Counted from the stretch's first letter, positions 25,690 to 35,134 are shown. The stretch is 64,000 bases of DNA from Streptomyces djakartensis (GCF_014651075.1 NZ_BMWE01000008.1:124001-188000), one strand, 5' to 3'. Notes: generated from the letters alone by a model not told the origin. Made by a program: numbers and translations.

Positions 25690-27192
25690 ATGACCTCCAC
25701 CGAGACCACTCCCGGCACGGACGGCGGCGGCACCGACCGCCGCCGTTGGTACGCCCTCGCGATCGTGATGACCGCCGCTTTCATGGACCTCGTCGACGTC
25801 ACGATCGTCAACATCGCGATCCCGTCGATCGAGCGGGAGGCGGGCGCGTCCTTCAGCCAGATCCAGTGGATCACCGCCGGATACGCCCTCGCCTTCGCCG
25901 CCGGACTGATCACCGGGGGGCGGCTCGGCGACATCCACGGCCGCAAGCGGATCTTCCTCGTCGGCATCGGCGGCTTCACCCTCGCCTCCGCCCTGTGCGG
26001 CCTCGCGGTGAACCCCGAGATGCTGGTCGCCTCGCGGATCCTGCAGGGCGGCATGGCCGCGCTGATGGTGCCGCAGGTGCTGTCGATCGTGCACGCCACC
26101 TTCCCCGCGCACGAGCGCGGCAAGGTGTTCGGGATGTTCGGCGCGGTCGTGGGACTGGGAGCCGTGTCCGGGCCGCTGCTCGGCGCGCTGCTGACCGAGT
26201 GGGACCTGTTCGGGTGGGGCTGGCGGTCGATCTTCCTGATCAACCTGCCCGTGGGCGTCGCGGGCCTGGTCCTCGGCAGCCGCTTCATCAGCGAGTCCAG
26301 GGCGCCGCGGGCCCTGAAACTGGACCTGGTGGGGGTCGCGCTGGTGACGCTCGGCCTGCTGATGCTGATCTACCCGCTCACCCGCGGGCGCGAGCTGGGC
26401 TGGCCGATGTGGGGGTACGTGTCGATGGCCGGGTCGCTCGTCGTGCTCGCGGTGCTGGTGGCGTACGAGAGGCACAAGGCCCGGCGGGACGGTTCCCCGC
26501 TGGTCGAGCTGTCGCTGTTCCGGGTCAAGAGCTTCGCGGCCGGTATCGCCGTGCAGACCGTCTTCGGGGTCGCGCTGGGCGTGTTCTTCCTGGTGTGGAC
26601 GCTGTACATGCAGATCGGGCTGGGGTGGCGCCCGCTGAAGGCCGGGCTGACCGGGGTGCCCTTCTCCATCGCCGTGTCGGCGGCCGCCGGGCTGTCGGTG
26701 CAGATGCTCGTCCCGCGCTTCGGGCGCAAGGTGCTCCAGGCGGGCGCGCTGGTCATGGCGGGCGGGGTGCTGCTCTACGTCTGGGAGTCCGCGCACTACG
26801 GCCTCGGCATCACGCCCTGGCAGATGGCGCCGCCCCTGGCGGTGATGGGGGCCGGCATGGGCCTGATCATCGCGCCGCTGACCGACGCGATCCTCTCCGA
26901 GGTGCCGCGCGCGCACTCCGGCTCGGCCTCCGGCCTGATCAACACCGTGCAGCAGATGGGCAACGCGCTGGGCCTCGGCCTGGTCTCGGTGGTGTTCTTC
27001 GGCACGATCGGCGACCACCTGAGCCCTGACCAGATCGGCCCGGCCTTCGGGCACGCCTTCGAGAACGCGCTGTTGTGGGTGGCCGCGGTGCTGGGCTTCA
27101 TCTTCCTGCTGATGTTCGCCCTGCCCAAGCGGCCGGTCCAGCACGTCGAGGGGCAGGAGGCGGCCGAGGAGAGCGAACCCGCGCTGGCCTGA
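25690..27192 (+). CDS. MFS drug exporter, DHA2 type
   Basis: The product is 500 residues. DHA2 motifs: MDLVDVTIVNIAIPSIE in helix 1, GGRLGDIHGRKRIF (motif A) and GAVVGLGAVSGPLLGALLT (motif C). Fourteen membrane segments are expected. It ends in a short acidic tail. The promoter lies in the 62-base divergent gap with the WYL regulator, and a GGGGGCCC hairpin follows the stop. Substrate unknown. Confidence 0.92.
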   Translation: MTSTETTPGTDGGGTDRRRWYALAIVMTAAFMDLVDVTIVNIAIPSIEREAGASFSQIQWITAGYALAFAAGLITGGRLGDIHGRKRIFLVGIGGFTLASALCGLAVNPEMLVASRILQGGMAALMVPQVLSIVHATFPAHERGKVFGMFGAVVGLGAVSGPLLGALLTEWDLFGWGWRSIFLINLPVGVAGLVLGSRFISESRAPRALKLDLVGVALVTLGLLMLIYPLTRGRELGWPMWGYVSMAGSLVVLAVLVAYERHKARRDGSPLVELSLFRVKSFAAGIAVQTVFGVALGVFFLVWTLYMQIGLGWRPLKAGLTGVPFSIAVSAAAGLSVQMLVPRFGRKVLQAGALVMAGGVLLYVWESAHYGLGITPWQMAPPLAVMGAGMGLIIAPLTDAILSEVPRAHSGSASGLINTVQQMGNALGLGLVSVVFFGTIGDHLSPDQIGPAFGHAFENALLWVAAVLGFIFLLMFALPKRPVQHVEGQEAAEESEPALA

Positions 27193-27202
27193 GAGCGGGG
27201 GA

Positions 27203-27234
27203 GGGGGCCCGGCACCTGAGGGCGCCGGGCCCCC
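27203..27234 (+). terminator. Intrinsic terminator after the MFS gene
   Basis: GGGGGCCCGGC and GCCGGGCCCCC form an 11-bp stem, followed by TTTCGTTTCT. Confidence 0.75.
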
Positions 27235-27246
27235 TTTCGTTTCTGA

Positions 27247-27328
27247 TCATGCCCGGTTGAGTCCGAACCTGTTTACTTTGTCGAAATCTCGGCGTAGCCT
27301 CCCGCTGAAACCACACGTTCGGGCATGA
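27247..27328. promoter_or_regulatory. Split inverted repeat flanking the fru promoter
   Basis: TCATGCCCG at 27247-27255 and its exact inverse CGGGCATGA at 27320-27328 flank an AT-richer stretch (TTTACTTTGTCGAAATC) that probably holds the promoter. The spacing suits a looping repressor such as the DeoR-type protein encoded next. Confidence 0.4.
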
Positions 27329-27345
27329 GTCGGAGGCGAACAGAC

Positions 27346-28107
27346 ATGTACGCACCGGAGCGGCAGCAGGAGATCCTCCGGCTCGCCCGTGACGGCGGCC
27401 GAGTGGATGTCGTGTCGCTGGCCGAGGAGTTCCAGGTGACGGCGGAGACGATCCGCCGCGATCTGAAGGCCCTCGACCGTGCCGGTCTGGTCCGCCGGGT
27501 GCACGGCGGGGCCATCCCGGCCGGGCGTCTGGACTTCGAGCCGGACCTCGCCGAGCGCGAGTCCACGGCGCCCGACGAGAAGGACCGCATCGCCAAGGCG
27601 GCCCTCGCGGAACTGCCCGCCGAGGGCACGATGATCCTCGACGCCGGCACGACGGTGGCCCGCCTGGCCGCCGCCCTCCCCCTGGAGGCCTCGCTCACCG
27701 TCGTCACGCACAGCCTGCCCATCGCGGCCCGCCTCGCCGACCACCCCGGCATCCAGCTCCACCTCATCGGGGGGCGCGTACGGCACCGTACGCGCGCCGC
27801 CGTGGACGCCTGGGCGCTCAGGGCGTACGGCGAGATCCGCGCCGACGTGCTGTTCGTGGCAGCCAACGGATTCTCCGCCGAACACGGTCTGACTACCCCC
27901 GACCTCGCCGAGGCCGCCGTGAAACGCGCGGCCGTGGCCGCCGCCCGCCGCGTGGTGCTGCTCGCCGACTCCTCCAAGCACGGCCAGGAGCACTTCGCCC
28001 GCTTCGGCGCCCTGAGCGACGTGGACCTGCTGATCACCGACAGCGGGCTGAGCCCCGAAGACTCCGTCGCCATCGAGCGCGGCGGCACGGAAGTAGTGCG
28101 CGCATGA
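27346..28107 (+). CDS. fruR: DeoR-family regulator of the fructose operon
   Basis: The product is 253 residues from ATG 27346, with CGGAGG ten bases upstream. The DeoR helix-turn-helix is RVDVVSLAEEFQVTAETIRRD with the following HGGAIPAGR turn. The sugar-phosphate-binding domain contains ILDAGTTVARLA and VTHSLPIA. It overlaps fruK by four bases (ATGA). As first gene of fruR-fruK-fruA, it is expected to repress the operon and to release it on fructose 1-phosphate. Confidence 0.9.
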   Translation: MYAPERQQEILRLARDGGRVDVVSLAEEFQVTAETIRRDLKALDRAGLVRRVHGGAIPAGRLDFEPDLAERESTAPDEKDRIAKAALAELPAEGTMILDAGTTVARLAAALPLEASLTVVTHSLPIAARLADHPGIQLHLIGGRVRHRTRAAVDAWALRAYGEIRADVLFVAANGFSAEHGLTTPDLAEAAVKRAAVAAARRVVLLADSSKHGQEHFARFGALSDVDLLITDSGLSPEDSVAIERGGTEVVRA

Positions 28108-29051
28108 TCCTCACCGTCACCCCCAACCCGTCCCTGGACCGTACCTACGAGGTGCCGTCCCTCGACCGCGGTGAGGTCATCCGCGCCACCGGCGAGCGGA
28201 TGGACCCGGGCGGCAAGGGCGTCAACGTCTCGCGCGCCGTCGCCGCGGCCGGGCAGCGCACCGTGGCGGTCCTGCCCCTGGGCGGCGCCCCGGGCGCGCT
28301 CGTCGCCGACCTGCTCGACCAGCAGGGCATCGAGGTCGCGCCGGTACCGGTCGCCGGGGCCACCCGCTCCAACATCGCCCTCGCCGAGGCCGACGGCGTC
28401 CTGACGAAGATCAACGCGCCGGGGCCCGAACTCTCCGGCGCCGAGTGCGAACTGCTCCTGGAGACCGTGCGGCGGCAGTCCCGCGACGCCTCCTGGATCG
28501 CCTGCTGCGGCAGCCTCCCGCGCGGCCTCGCCCCCTCCTGGTACGCCGACCTGGTCGCCCGCACGCACGCCGCCGGTGCGCGGATCGCCCTGGACACCTC
28601 CGGACCCGCGCTCCTCGCGGCCCTGCGCGAGCGGCCCGACGTGGTCAAGCCGAACGCCGAGGAGCTCGCGGGTGCCGTGGGCCGTCCCCTGGCCACCGTC
28701 GGCGACGCCGTGAAGGCCGCCGTGGAACTGCGTGAGATGGGCGCCCGGGCCGTCCTCGCGAGCCTCGGCGCCGACGGGCAGCTGCTGGTGTCCGGTGAGG
28801 GCGCCTGGTTCGGCAGTGCCCGTGTCGACACGGTCCGCAGCAACGTGGGCGCCGGTGACTCCTCCCTCGCCGGCTTCCTGATCGCCGGCGGCAGCGGCCC
28901 CGAGGCCCTCGCCTCCGCGGTCGCCCACGGCGCGGCCGCCGTCCAGCTGCCCGGCAGCGTGATGCCGAAGCCGGGCGACCTCGACCCCGCCGCCGTGACG
29001 GTCACGGCCGACATCCCGGCGGACCGAGCACTGAAGGAGCCGGTGTCATGA
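28104..29051 (+). CDS. fruK: 1-phosphofructokinase
   Basis: The product is 315 residues of the PfkB family. N-terminal signature MILTVTPNPSLDRTYEV, substrate-binding DPGGKGVNVSRAVAAAG, and the C-terminal NVGAGDSSLAGFLIAGG with the catalytic Asp. It phosphorylates fructose 1-phosphate, the product of the PTS import step, to fructose 1,6-bisphosphate. Its ATG overlaps the fruR stop, and its stop overlaps the ATG of a short ORF. Confidence 0.95.
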   Translation: MILTVTPNPSLDRTYEVPSLDRGEVIRATGERMDPGGKGVNVSRAVAAAGQRTVAVLPLGGAPGALVADLLDQQGIEVAPVPVAGATRSNIALAEADGVLTKINAPGPELSGAECELLLETVRRQSRDASWIACCGSLPRGLAPSWYADLVARTHAAGARIALDTSGPALLAALRERPDVVKPNAEELAGAVGRPLATVGDAVKAAVELREMGARAVLASLGADGQLLVSGEGAWFGSARVDTVRSNVGAGDSSLAGFLIAGGSGPEALASAVAHGAAAVQLPGSVMPKPGDLDPAAVTVTADIPADRALKEPVS

Positions 29052-29200
29052 CCTACTTCGAGCAGCCCGTACCGGCACCTGAGCGGCGAGCCTCCCCCTT
29101 ACTCACCCTCCCCGCCCCCGTCACCCCCCACCACACCCCCGTCCCCCTCCACGCCCACCCCACTGCCCGGGCGATACGCGTGCTAAGGAGCCCGCGATGA
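29048..29200 (+). CDS. Possible 50-aa ORF between fruK and fruA
   Basis: An ATG overlaps the fruK stop (ATGA) and the ORF ends in TGA overlapping the fruA ATG (ATGA), so all three could be translationally coupled. The peptide (MTYFEQPVPAPERR start) is Pro/His-rich with no known domain. Codon 18 is TTA, the rare leucine codon read by bldA tRNA in Streptomyces. Without this ORF the 145-base gap would be untranslated leader with AAGGAG before fruA. It could be a leader peptide or chance. Confidence 0.35.
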   Translation: MTYFEQPVPAPERRASPLLTLPAPVTPHHTPVPLHAHPTARAIRVLRSPR

Positions 29201-31251
29201 GCGACATGATCACCGCGGATCTGGTCGATCTCGACCTGTCCGCCGACAGCAAGGAAGCGGCGGCGCGTGCCCTCGCCGAGCGCATGGTGGCCCTGGGCCG
29301 GGTGACCGACCTGGACGGCTTCCTCGCCGACGTGGCCGCCCGCGAGGCCCAGATGCCGACCGGCCTCGACGGCGGCATCGGCATCCCGCACTGCCGCAGC
29401 GAGCACGTCACCGAGCCGACGCTCGCCTTCGGCCGCAGCGCGAACGGCATCGACTTCGGCGCGGCCGACGGCCCCGCCGACCTGATCTTCCTGATCGCCG
29501 CGCCGGCCGGTGCCGACGACGCCCATCTGACGATCCTCTCGTCGCTGGCCCGGCAGCTGATGAACACGGAGTTCACCGACGCCCTGCGCGCGGTGGGCGA
29601 CGCGGCGGCCGCGGCGGCGCTGATCCGGGGCGACGAGGCCGAAGCACCCGCCGAGACACCCGCCGCAGCGGGTGCCGAAGACACCGTGGCGTCGGCGGGA
29701 GCGGCCTCTCCCGCCGCCGCCACGGTCACCGACGACACCGCTCCCGCCGAGGAGCGGCCGTTCCGCGTCGTGGCCGTCACCTCCTGTCCCACCGGCATCG
29801 CCCACACCTACATGGCGGCCGAGTCCCTGGAGAACGCCGGCCGCGAGGCGGGCGTCGAGGTCACCGTCGAGCCCCAGGGCTCGGCCGGGTTCACCCGGCT
29901 CGACCCGGCGGTCATCGCGGCGGCGGACGCCGTGATCTTCGCCCACGACGTGCCCGTACGGGAGAAGGAGCGGTTCGCCGGCAAGCCCACCGTCGACGTC
30001 GGTGTGAAGGCGGGCATCAACCGCCCCGCCGAACTCATCGCCGAGGTCCGGGAGAAGGCCGCCCGCGGCGAGGTCAGCTCCGGCTCCGCCCCGGCCACCC
30101 CGGTGGAGCGCACCGGCGAATCCGGCGAGGGCTACGGCACCAAGCTGCGCAAGTGGCTGATGTCCGGCGTCAGTTACATGGTGCCGTTCGTCGCGGCGGG
30201 CGGTCTGCTGATCGCCCTCGGCTTCGCGATCGGCGGCTACAAGGTCGACAAGGCCCCGTCGGTGATGGAGCACTTCATCTGGACGCAGCCCGACAGCTGG
30301 GCGGCCCTGTTCTTCCAGATCGGCGGTGTCGCCTTCGGCTTCCTCGTCCCGGTCCTCGCCGGTTACATCGCCTACGGCATGGCCGACCGGCCCGGTCTGG
30401 TGCCCGGCTTCGTCGGCGGCATGATCGCGTTCAACATCAACGCCGGTTTCCTCGGCGGTCTGGCGGCCGGTCTCATCGCCGGTGGCGTGGTGATCGCCAT
30501 CCAGAAGGTGAACATCCCGGCGGCGCTGCGCGGCATCATGCCGGTGGTGGTGATCCCGCTGATCTCCTCGGCGATCGTCGGGTTCCTGATGTTCGTCGTC
30601 ATCGGCAAGCCCATCGCCGAGGCGCAGAAGGGCATGACCGACTGGCTGAACGGCCTGTCCGGCAGCAACGCCATCCTGCTCGGCGCCCTCCTCGGCCTGA
30701 TGATGTGCTTCGACCTCGGCGGCCCAGTCAACAAGGTCGCCTACACCTTCGCCACGGCCGGTATCGCGGTGTCCGACCCCAGCGACTCCGCGATGAAGAT
30801 CATGGCGGCGGTCATGGCGGCCGGTATGGTGCCCCCGCTGGCCATGGCCCTGGCCACCACCGTCCGCAGCAAGCTCTTCAGCCCGACCGAGCGCGAGAAC
30901 GGCAAGGCCGCCTGGGTGCTCGGCGCCTCCTTCATCTCCGAGGGCGCGATCCCGTTCGCCGCGGCCGACCCGCTGCGCGTCATCCCGGCCTCCATGGTGG
31001 GCGGCGCGATCACCGGTGCCCTGTCGATGGCCTTCGGAGCCACCCTGCGCGCCCCCCACGGCGGCATCTTCGTGGTCCCGCTGATCGGCAACCCGCTGCT
31101 CTACCTGGTCGCCATCGCCGCGGGTGTCTGCGTCACGACGGCCCTGGTGGTCGTCCTGAAGGGCATGCGCAAGCCGGTCCCGGGCGCCACCGCCTCCGGC
31201 GACTCCGCCGCGGCCCCCGCCGCCGGGAAGAAGCAGCCGGTGGCGGCGTAA
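29197..31251 (+). CDS. fruA: PTS fructose transporter EIIABC
   Basis: The product is 684 residues with three PTS domains in order: EIIA (1-150; phospho-His65 in GIPHCRS), an Ala/Pro linker, EIIB (about 190-290; phospho-Cys197 in TSCPTGIAHTYMAAE) and the EIIC membrane domain from about 315 (SGVSYMVPFVAAGGLLIALGF onward). It takes up fructose and phosphorylates it at C1. AAGGAG lies eight bases before ATG 29197. Phosphate arrives from EI and HPr, which are encoded elsewhere. Confidence 0.96.
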   Translation: MSDMITADLVDLDLSADSKEAAARALAERMVALGRVTDLDGFLADVAAREAQMPTGLDGGIGIPHCRSEHVTEPTLAFGRSANGIDFGAADGPADLIFLIAAPAGADDAHLTILSSLARQLMNTEFTDALRAVGDAAAAAALIRGDEAEAPAETPAAAGAEDTVASAGAASPAAATVTDDTAPAEERPFRVVAVTSCPTGIAHTYMAAESLENAGREAGVEVTVEPQGSAGFTRLDPAVIAAADAVIFAHDVPVREKERFAGKPTVDVGVKAGINRPAELIAEVREKAARGEVSSGSAPATPVERTGESGEGYGTKLRKWLMSGVSYMVPFVAAGGLLIALGFAIGGYKVDKAPSVMEHFIWTQPDSWAALFFQIGGVAFGFLVPVLAGYIAYGMADRPGLVPGFVGGMIAFNINAGFLGGLAAGLIAGGVVIAIQKVNIPAALRGIMPVVVIPLISSAIVGFLMFVVIGKPIAEAQKGMTDWLNGLSGSNAILLGALLGLMMCFDLGGPVNKVAYTFATAGIAVSDPSDSAMKIMAAVMAAGMVPPLAMALATTVRSKLFSPTERENGKAAWVLGASFISEGAIPFAAADPLRVIPASMVGGAITGALSMAFGATLRAPHGGIFVVPLIGNPLLYLVAIAAGVCVTTALVVVLKGMRKPVPGATASGDSAAAPAAGKKQPVAA

Positions 31252-31319
31252 GGCCTGCGGAGCGCCCCATTCGAGGCATGTGAACCGTTCATGCCACCTG
31301 CGAGATAGATCACGAAAAT

Positions 31320-31349
31320 CACGGCCCGGGACCGAAGTCCCGGGCCGTG
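31320..31349 (+). terminator. Strong hairpin terminator of the fru operon
   Basis: A 13-bp perfect stem (CACGGCCCGGGAC and inverse) with a CGAA tetraloop; there is no U-run, as is usual in Streptomyces. Confidence 0.75.
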
Positions 31350-31365
31350 GTGTCTACTGGGGCGC

Positions 31366-31515
31366 ATGCCCGAGCACCTCTCCCGCTGGCCCGAAGGCCG
31401 CCCTCTCCCCGCCCTCCCGCAGCAGCGGCAGACGGGCTCCCGGTCGGAATCGGTGGAACTGACCTCCGAGGAGAGAGACGCCTTCGCCGAGCTGGTGCGG
31501 CGGTTGGGGTACTAG
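31366..31515 (+). CDS. Small hypothetical protein (49 aa)
   Basis: ATG 31366 to TAG 31515. The C-terminal half (VELTSEERDAFAELVRRLGY) reads as an amphipathic helix with normal Streptomyces codon use. The ribosome binding site is weak (GGGGC). The stop overlaps that of the opposite-strand DUF6227 gene. Function unknown. Confidence 0.5.
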   Translation: MPEHLSRWPEGRPLPALPQQRQTGSRSESVELTSEERDAFAELVRRLGY

Positions 31516-32258
31516 GACAGCTGCGCCGCGCGCCGCTCCATCGCCTCGCGCGCCGCGTCCTCGCTGGCGTACACCTCGCACATGTGCCGCCCGTCCGGCG
31601 TCGCCGTGTGCTCCACCTCCCACAAGGAGAGCTCCTCGCCGTCGCGCAGCAGGAACGCGTGCTCGTACAGCGAGAAGCCCAGCCCCGCCCGGCCGGCGCG
31701 GCACGGACGGCCGAAGGCCTGGGTGATCTGGTGGCCGGACGCCGTGGACAGCCGGGCCGCGGTGTCCGCCCCCGGCCGGTCGGTGTTCTCCGCGCGGCGC
31801 AGTAAACGGCGCGCGTGGTCGGCCGAGTCGGCCCCGGCATAGGCGTACCGGGGCGCGGGGACCGGGGACAGCTGCACCGTCACCGGCAGTTCGAAGTCGG
31901 GGGTGTCCGGCGGCAGCGGCAGACGCGCGGTGGCGGCGCGCAGCTCCTCCTCGTCGGCATACACCTCGTGCTGCGGTTCGCTGCCCGGCGCGGTGTTGTG
32001 GACGAGCTCCCAGAGCGTGAGCGCCGAGCCGTCCACCAGCAGCCAGGTGTGCCGGTAGGTCTCCCGGTGCAGGCCCGCGCTGTGGTGCGCGGAGTGCAGC
32101 GAACCGTCGTGCGCCAGCGCGCAGTCGAGCCGCGCCAGCGTCTCGTCGGGCAACTCGAAGGAGTTCAGGGCGCGGCCGAGGAGTCGCGCGAGGTGCTCCT
32201 CCGGAGACTCGGGCGAGTCGTGTGGTTCGTACGCTGCCGTCTCGTACGGAACGCTCAA
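31512..32258 (-). CDS. DUF6227 family protein
   Basis: The product is 248 residues, matching the Streptomyces-wide DUF6227 proteins I remember. It contains two similar halves: HTWLLVDGSALTLWELVHN then HEVYADEEELRAA, and HAFLLRDGEELSLWEVEHT then CEVYASEDAAREA. No signal peptide, membrane helix or catalytic motif is apparent. Soluble cytoplasmic protein of unknown role; the internal duplication suggests two binding lobes. Confidence 0.85.
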   Translation of the reverse strand: MSVPYETAAYEPHDSPESPEEHLARLLGRALNSFELPDETLARLDCALAHDGSLHSAHHSAGLHRETYRHTWLLVDGSALTLWELVHNTAPGSEPQHEVYADEEELRAATARLPLPPDTPDFELPVTVQLSPVPAPRYAYAGADSADHARRLLRRAENTDRPGADTAARLSTASGHQITQAFGRPCRAGRAGLGFSLYEHAFLLRDGEELSLWEVEHTATPDGRHMCEVYASEDAAREAMERRAAQLS

Positions 32259-32436
32259 GGTTTCTCCCGGCGTTGCTGCATGTCACCTTGTGGGTGCATA
32301 CGGTAGCCCCTCGGTCGGACATCATGTCCGGGAACCGAGAAAACGTACGTCCAGGAAAACGCTCGGGCCGCGCGAAAAGTTCCCGCGCGGCCCGTTCTGT
32401 CCGTCAAAAACCCAGCCCGGGTGGTGGTTCAGCCGC

Positions 32437-33654
32437 TCACGAGGCGCTGCCCGCGACCCACTGGCTCCACGCCATGTTCCAGCCGTTGAGCCCGTTGTCC
32501 GGCGACACCGTGTTGTCGGGGGAGTTCTTGACGATCACCACGTCCCCGACGAGCGAGTTGTCGTAGAACCACTTGGCGGACGTGCTGCCCTGGGCGCCCC
32601 GGACATCGGCGAGGCCGACGCAGCCGTGACTGGTGCCCTGGCGGCCGAAGGGCGGGTTGCCCTTGTTGTACCAGTAGTTGCCGTGGATGAACGTGCCCGA
32701 CGTCGTCAGGCGCATCGCGTGCGGCACGTCCGGGATGTCGTACTCCCCGCCCAGCCCCACCGTCCGGCTGTTCATCCGCGTCTGCGTGAACTTCTCGGAG
32801 ATCACCATCTGCCCGTTGTACGTGGTGTGCTCCGGGCTGCCCGCCGAGATCGGGACCGTCTTGAGAGTCTTCCCGTCGCGCACGACCGTCATGGTCTGCG
32901 TGGCGGCGTCGACCGTGGACACCTGCGAACGCCCGACCGTGAAGGTGACCGTCTTCCGCTGCACCCCGTAGACGCCGTTGGCGCCCTCGACCCCGTCGAG
33001 GTCGATCTTCATGGTGACCTTGGAGCCGGCCTTCCAGTACTCCTCCGGCCGGAAGTCCAGCCGCTGCCCGTTGAACCAGTGCCCGACGACCTTCTGCCCG
33101 CTGCTGGACGTGACCGTGATGCCCGACTGCACGGCCTTCCGGTCGGTGATGGCCTTGTCGAAGGTGAACGACACCGGCATGCCCACGCCGACCGTGGTGC
33201 CGTTGTCCGGCGTGTACGTCCCGATGAAGCTGTTCGCCGAGGTCACCGTGGTGAAGACGGAGTTGGCGGCGGCCGTACGGCCCTCGGCGTCCTTCGCGGT
33301 CGCCGATATCCGGTACTTCGTCCCGCGCTCCAGCTGCTCCTTCGGCTTCCAGGACCTGCCGTCGGCCGACACCGCGCCGGGCACGGCCTGACCACCGTCC
33401 GCCAGCGTCATCTTCACCTCGGCCAGCTTCCCGTCGCTGACCTTCACACCGGTCGCGTTGATGGAAGCGCCGGTCGAACCGTCCTTCGCCGAGATGGCGA
33501 TCTTGGCGACGGACGTCTTGGCCGAGCCGTCGCCGCCCTTGCCGTCGCCTTCGGCGTTGGCGCTGCCCCCGCAGGCGGTGAGCGTCAGGGCGCCGACCAT
33601 CAGGGCGGCACAGGCCCCCAGTGCGCGCCGCGCGGCAATGTCCGGCGTTGTCAC
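32437..33654 (-). CDS. L,D-transpeptidase lipoprotein (YkuD)
   Basis: The product is 405 residues from GTG 33654, with GGGGGAAG upstream. A lipobox (LTLTAC-GG) marks a lipoprotein. Two Ig-like domains (about 50-230) precede the YkuD domain, with the catalytic motif HGNYWYNKG...GTSHGCVGL and nucleophile Cys345. It makes 3-3 crosslinks in peptidoglycan or anchors proteins to it from outside the membrane. Order and length match the LdtMt2-like enzymes of actinobacteria. Confidence 0.94.
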   Translation of the reverse strand: MTTPDIAARRALGACAALMVGALTLTACGGSANAEGDGKGGDGSAKTSVAKIAISAKDGSTGASINATGVKVSDGKLAEVKMTLADGGQAVPGAVSADGRSWKPKEQLERGTKYRISATAKDAEGRTAAANSVFTTVTSANSFIGTYTPDNGTTVGVGMPVSFTFDKAITDRKAVQSGITVTSSSGQKVVGHWFNGQRLDFRPEEYWKAGSKVTMKIDLDGVEGANGVYGVQRKTVTFTVGRSQVSTVDAATQTMTVVRDGKTLKTVPISAGSPEHTTYNGQMVISEKFTQTRMNSRTVGLGGEYDIPDVPHAMRLTTSGTFIHGNYWYNKGNPPFGRQGTSHGCVGLADVRGAQGSTSAKWFYDNSLVGDVVIVKNSPDNTVSPDNGLNGWNMAWSQWVAGSAS

Positions 33655-33818
33655 GGGCTTCCCCCAGTTGGTGTGATGTGCGTGATCCGCTCCAGTACGT
33701 GAGGGAAGAGGGGCCGGGCGGCCGGTCGGGTTGCGTCGGGCTGCGGGACACGACAGCACCGTTACAGGCCCGGGACAATGTCCGGCCGGCTGTGAAGTGG
33801 CCGTGCCCGTGCGCCGGT

Positions 33819-34859
33819 TCAGTGGCTCGCGTACAGCTCCCCGTACGACGGCCACGCCCCGCCCGGACCGTCGACCGGCTCCGCGGCGCGGACGGCCCGG
33901 ACGATCGCGCGGGTCACGACGTCCGCGCCCGCCGCGAGGATCTCGTTGAGGGCGAGCGGGTTCACCGCGTCCAGGGCGCGCTCACCGGTCGCCAGGGCGA
34001 ACACCGTGTCCCCGTCGTTGAGGAGATGCACCGGCCGCACCGCGCGGGCGATACCGTCGTGCGCCGTGCCGGCCAGTTTCTGCGCCTGCGCCTTCGACAG
34101 GTCCGCGTCCGTGGCGACCACCGCCAGCGTCGTGTTGAGCGGCGGCGGCGCACTGCGCGCCGCGGTCTCGGCGAGACGCCGCCGCGCCGCCTCGTGGACC
34201 CCCGCCTCCGGGTACTGGACCCGCCCCTGGAACAACTCCCCGTACAGCACCCCCGTCTCCGGATCGACGACCGACCCCGCCGCGTTGGCGACCACCAGCG
34301 CGGCCACCGTGATCCCCGAGCCGAGCACGGCGCTCGCGCTGCCGACGCCGCCCTTCACGGCTCCGGCCACCGCTCCCGTACCGGCGCCCACACACCCCTC
34401 AGGCACCGGCGCGCCGGGCTCGCTCGCCGCGGCCGCCTCCACCGCCGCGCGACCGGTGGCCGCGTCCGGCCGGGCCCGGAAGTCGCCGCCCCGCCCCAGG
34501 TCGAAGACACAGGCGGCGGGCACCACCGGCACGACGTGCGCCGGGTCCGCCCCGACCCGGATCCCGCGCCCCCGTTCCTCCAGCCAGGCCATCACCCCCG
34601 ACGCCGCGTCGAGCCCGTACGCGCTGCCACCGGTCAGCACGACCGCCTCGACCTTGCGCACCACGTTCCGCGGGTCCAGCGCGTCCGTCTCCTTGGTGCC
34701 GGGGCCACCGCCCCGCACGTCCACGGCGGCCACGGCCCCGCCCTCCGGGGCGAGCACCACAGTGGTGCCGGTGAGCCAACCGTCGCCGGTGCGGGTCGCG
34801 TGACCCACCCGCAGGCCGGCGACATCCGTCAGGGCGTCCACCCGAGCGTCGACTGTCAT
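33819..34859 (-). CDS. P1 (S58) family peptidase
   Basis: The product is 346 residues. DmpA/BapA-type features: LTDVAGLRVGHATR at the N-terminus, VEAVVLTGGSAYGLDAASG, and GAGTGAVAGAVKGGVGSAS; the Ntn-like autocleavage Ser/Thr should lie in the later NTTLAVVATDADLS segment. These are self-processing aminopeptidases acting on N-terminal D- or beta-amino acid peptides. Monocistronic by spacing. Confidence 0.88.
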   Translation of the reverse strand: MTVDARVDALTDVAGLRVGHATRTGDGWLTGTTVVLAPEGGAVAAVDVRGGGPGTKETDALDPRNVVRKVEAVVLTGGSAYGLDAASGVMAWLEERGRGIRVGADPAHVVPVVPAACVFDLGRGGDFRARPDAATGRAAVEAAAASEPGAPVPEGCVGAGTGAVAGAVKGGVGSASAVLGSGITVAALVVANAAGSVVDPETGVLYGELFQGRVQYPEAGVHEAARRRLAETAARSAPPPLNTTLAVVATDADLSKAQAQKLAGTAHDGIARAVRPVHLLNDGDTVFALATGERALDAVNPLALNEILAAGADVVTRAIVRAVRAAEPVDGPGGAWPSYGELYASH

Positions 34860-34954
34860 GAGGCACAGTCTTGTCCAGCAGCGGCCCCGGCGGGTGCCGT
34901 CAGCCGCCCGGCGCCGTCAGCCCGCCCGGGGGAGCGGGACCGTACCCTGGAGGC

Positions 34955-35134
34955 ATGACCACCGCCCCCGACCCCGAGCCGCGCGCCCCGAAGCCCGCGC
35001 TGGTCTTCGACGACCCGCTCGACCAGCAGTCCTCCGACGACACCGACCGCGGCTGGGGTGAGCGCACCGACTCCGGTGGCAGCGCGGCCGACCTCAGGCG
35101 CTTCCTCGACGAGAAGCCGCCCCACCACCTCTGA
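34955..35134 (+). CDS. Small acidic hypothetical protein (59 aa)
   Basis: ATG 34955 follows CTGGAGG by four bases. The peptide has FDDPLDQQSSDDTDRGWGER and ends in a helix, DLRRFLDEKPPHHL; this C-terminal helix pattern occurs in small conserved actinobacterial proteins. Convergent with mscL (10-base gap). Function unknown. Confidence 0.65.
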   Translation: MTTAPDPEPRAPKPALVFDDPLDQQSSDDTDRGWGERTDSGGSAADLRRFLDEKPPHHL

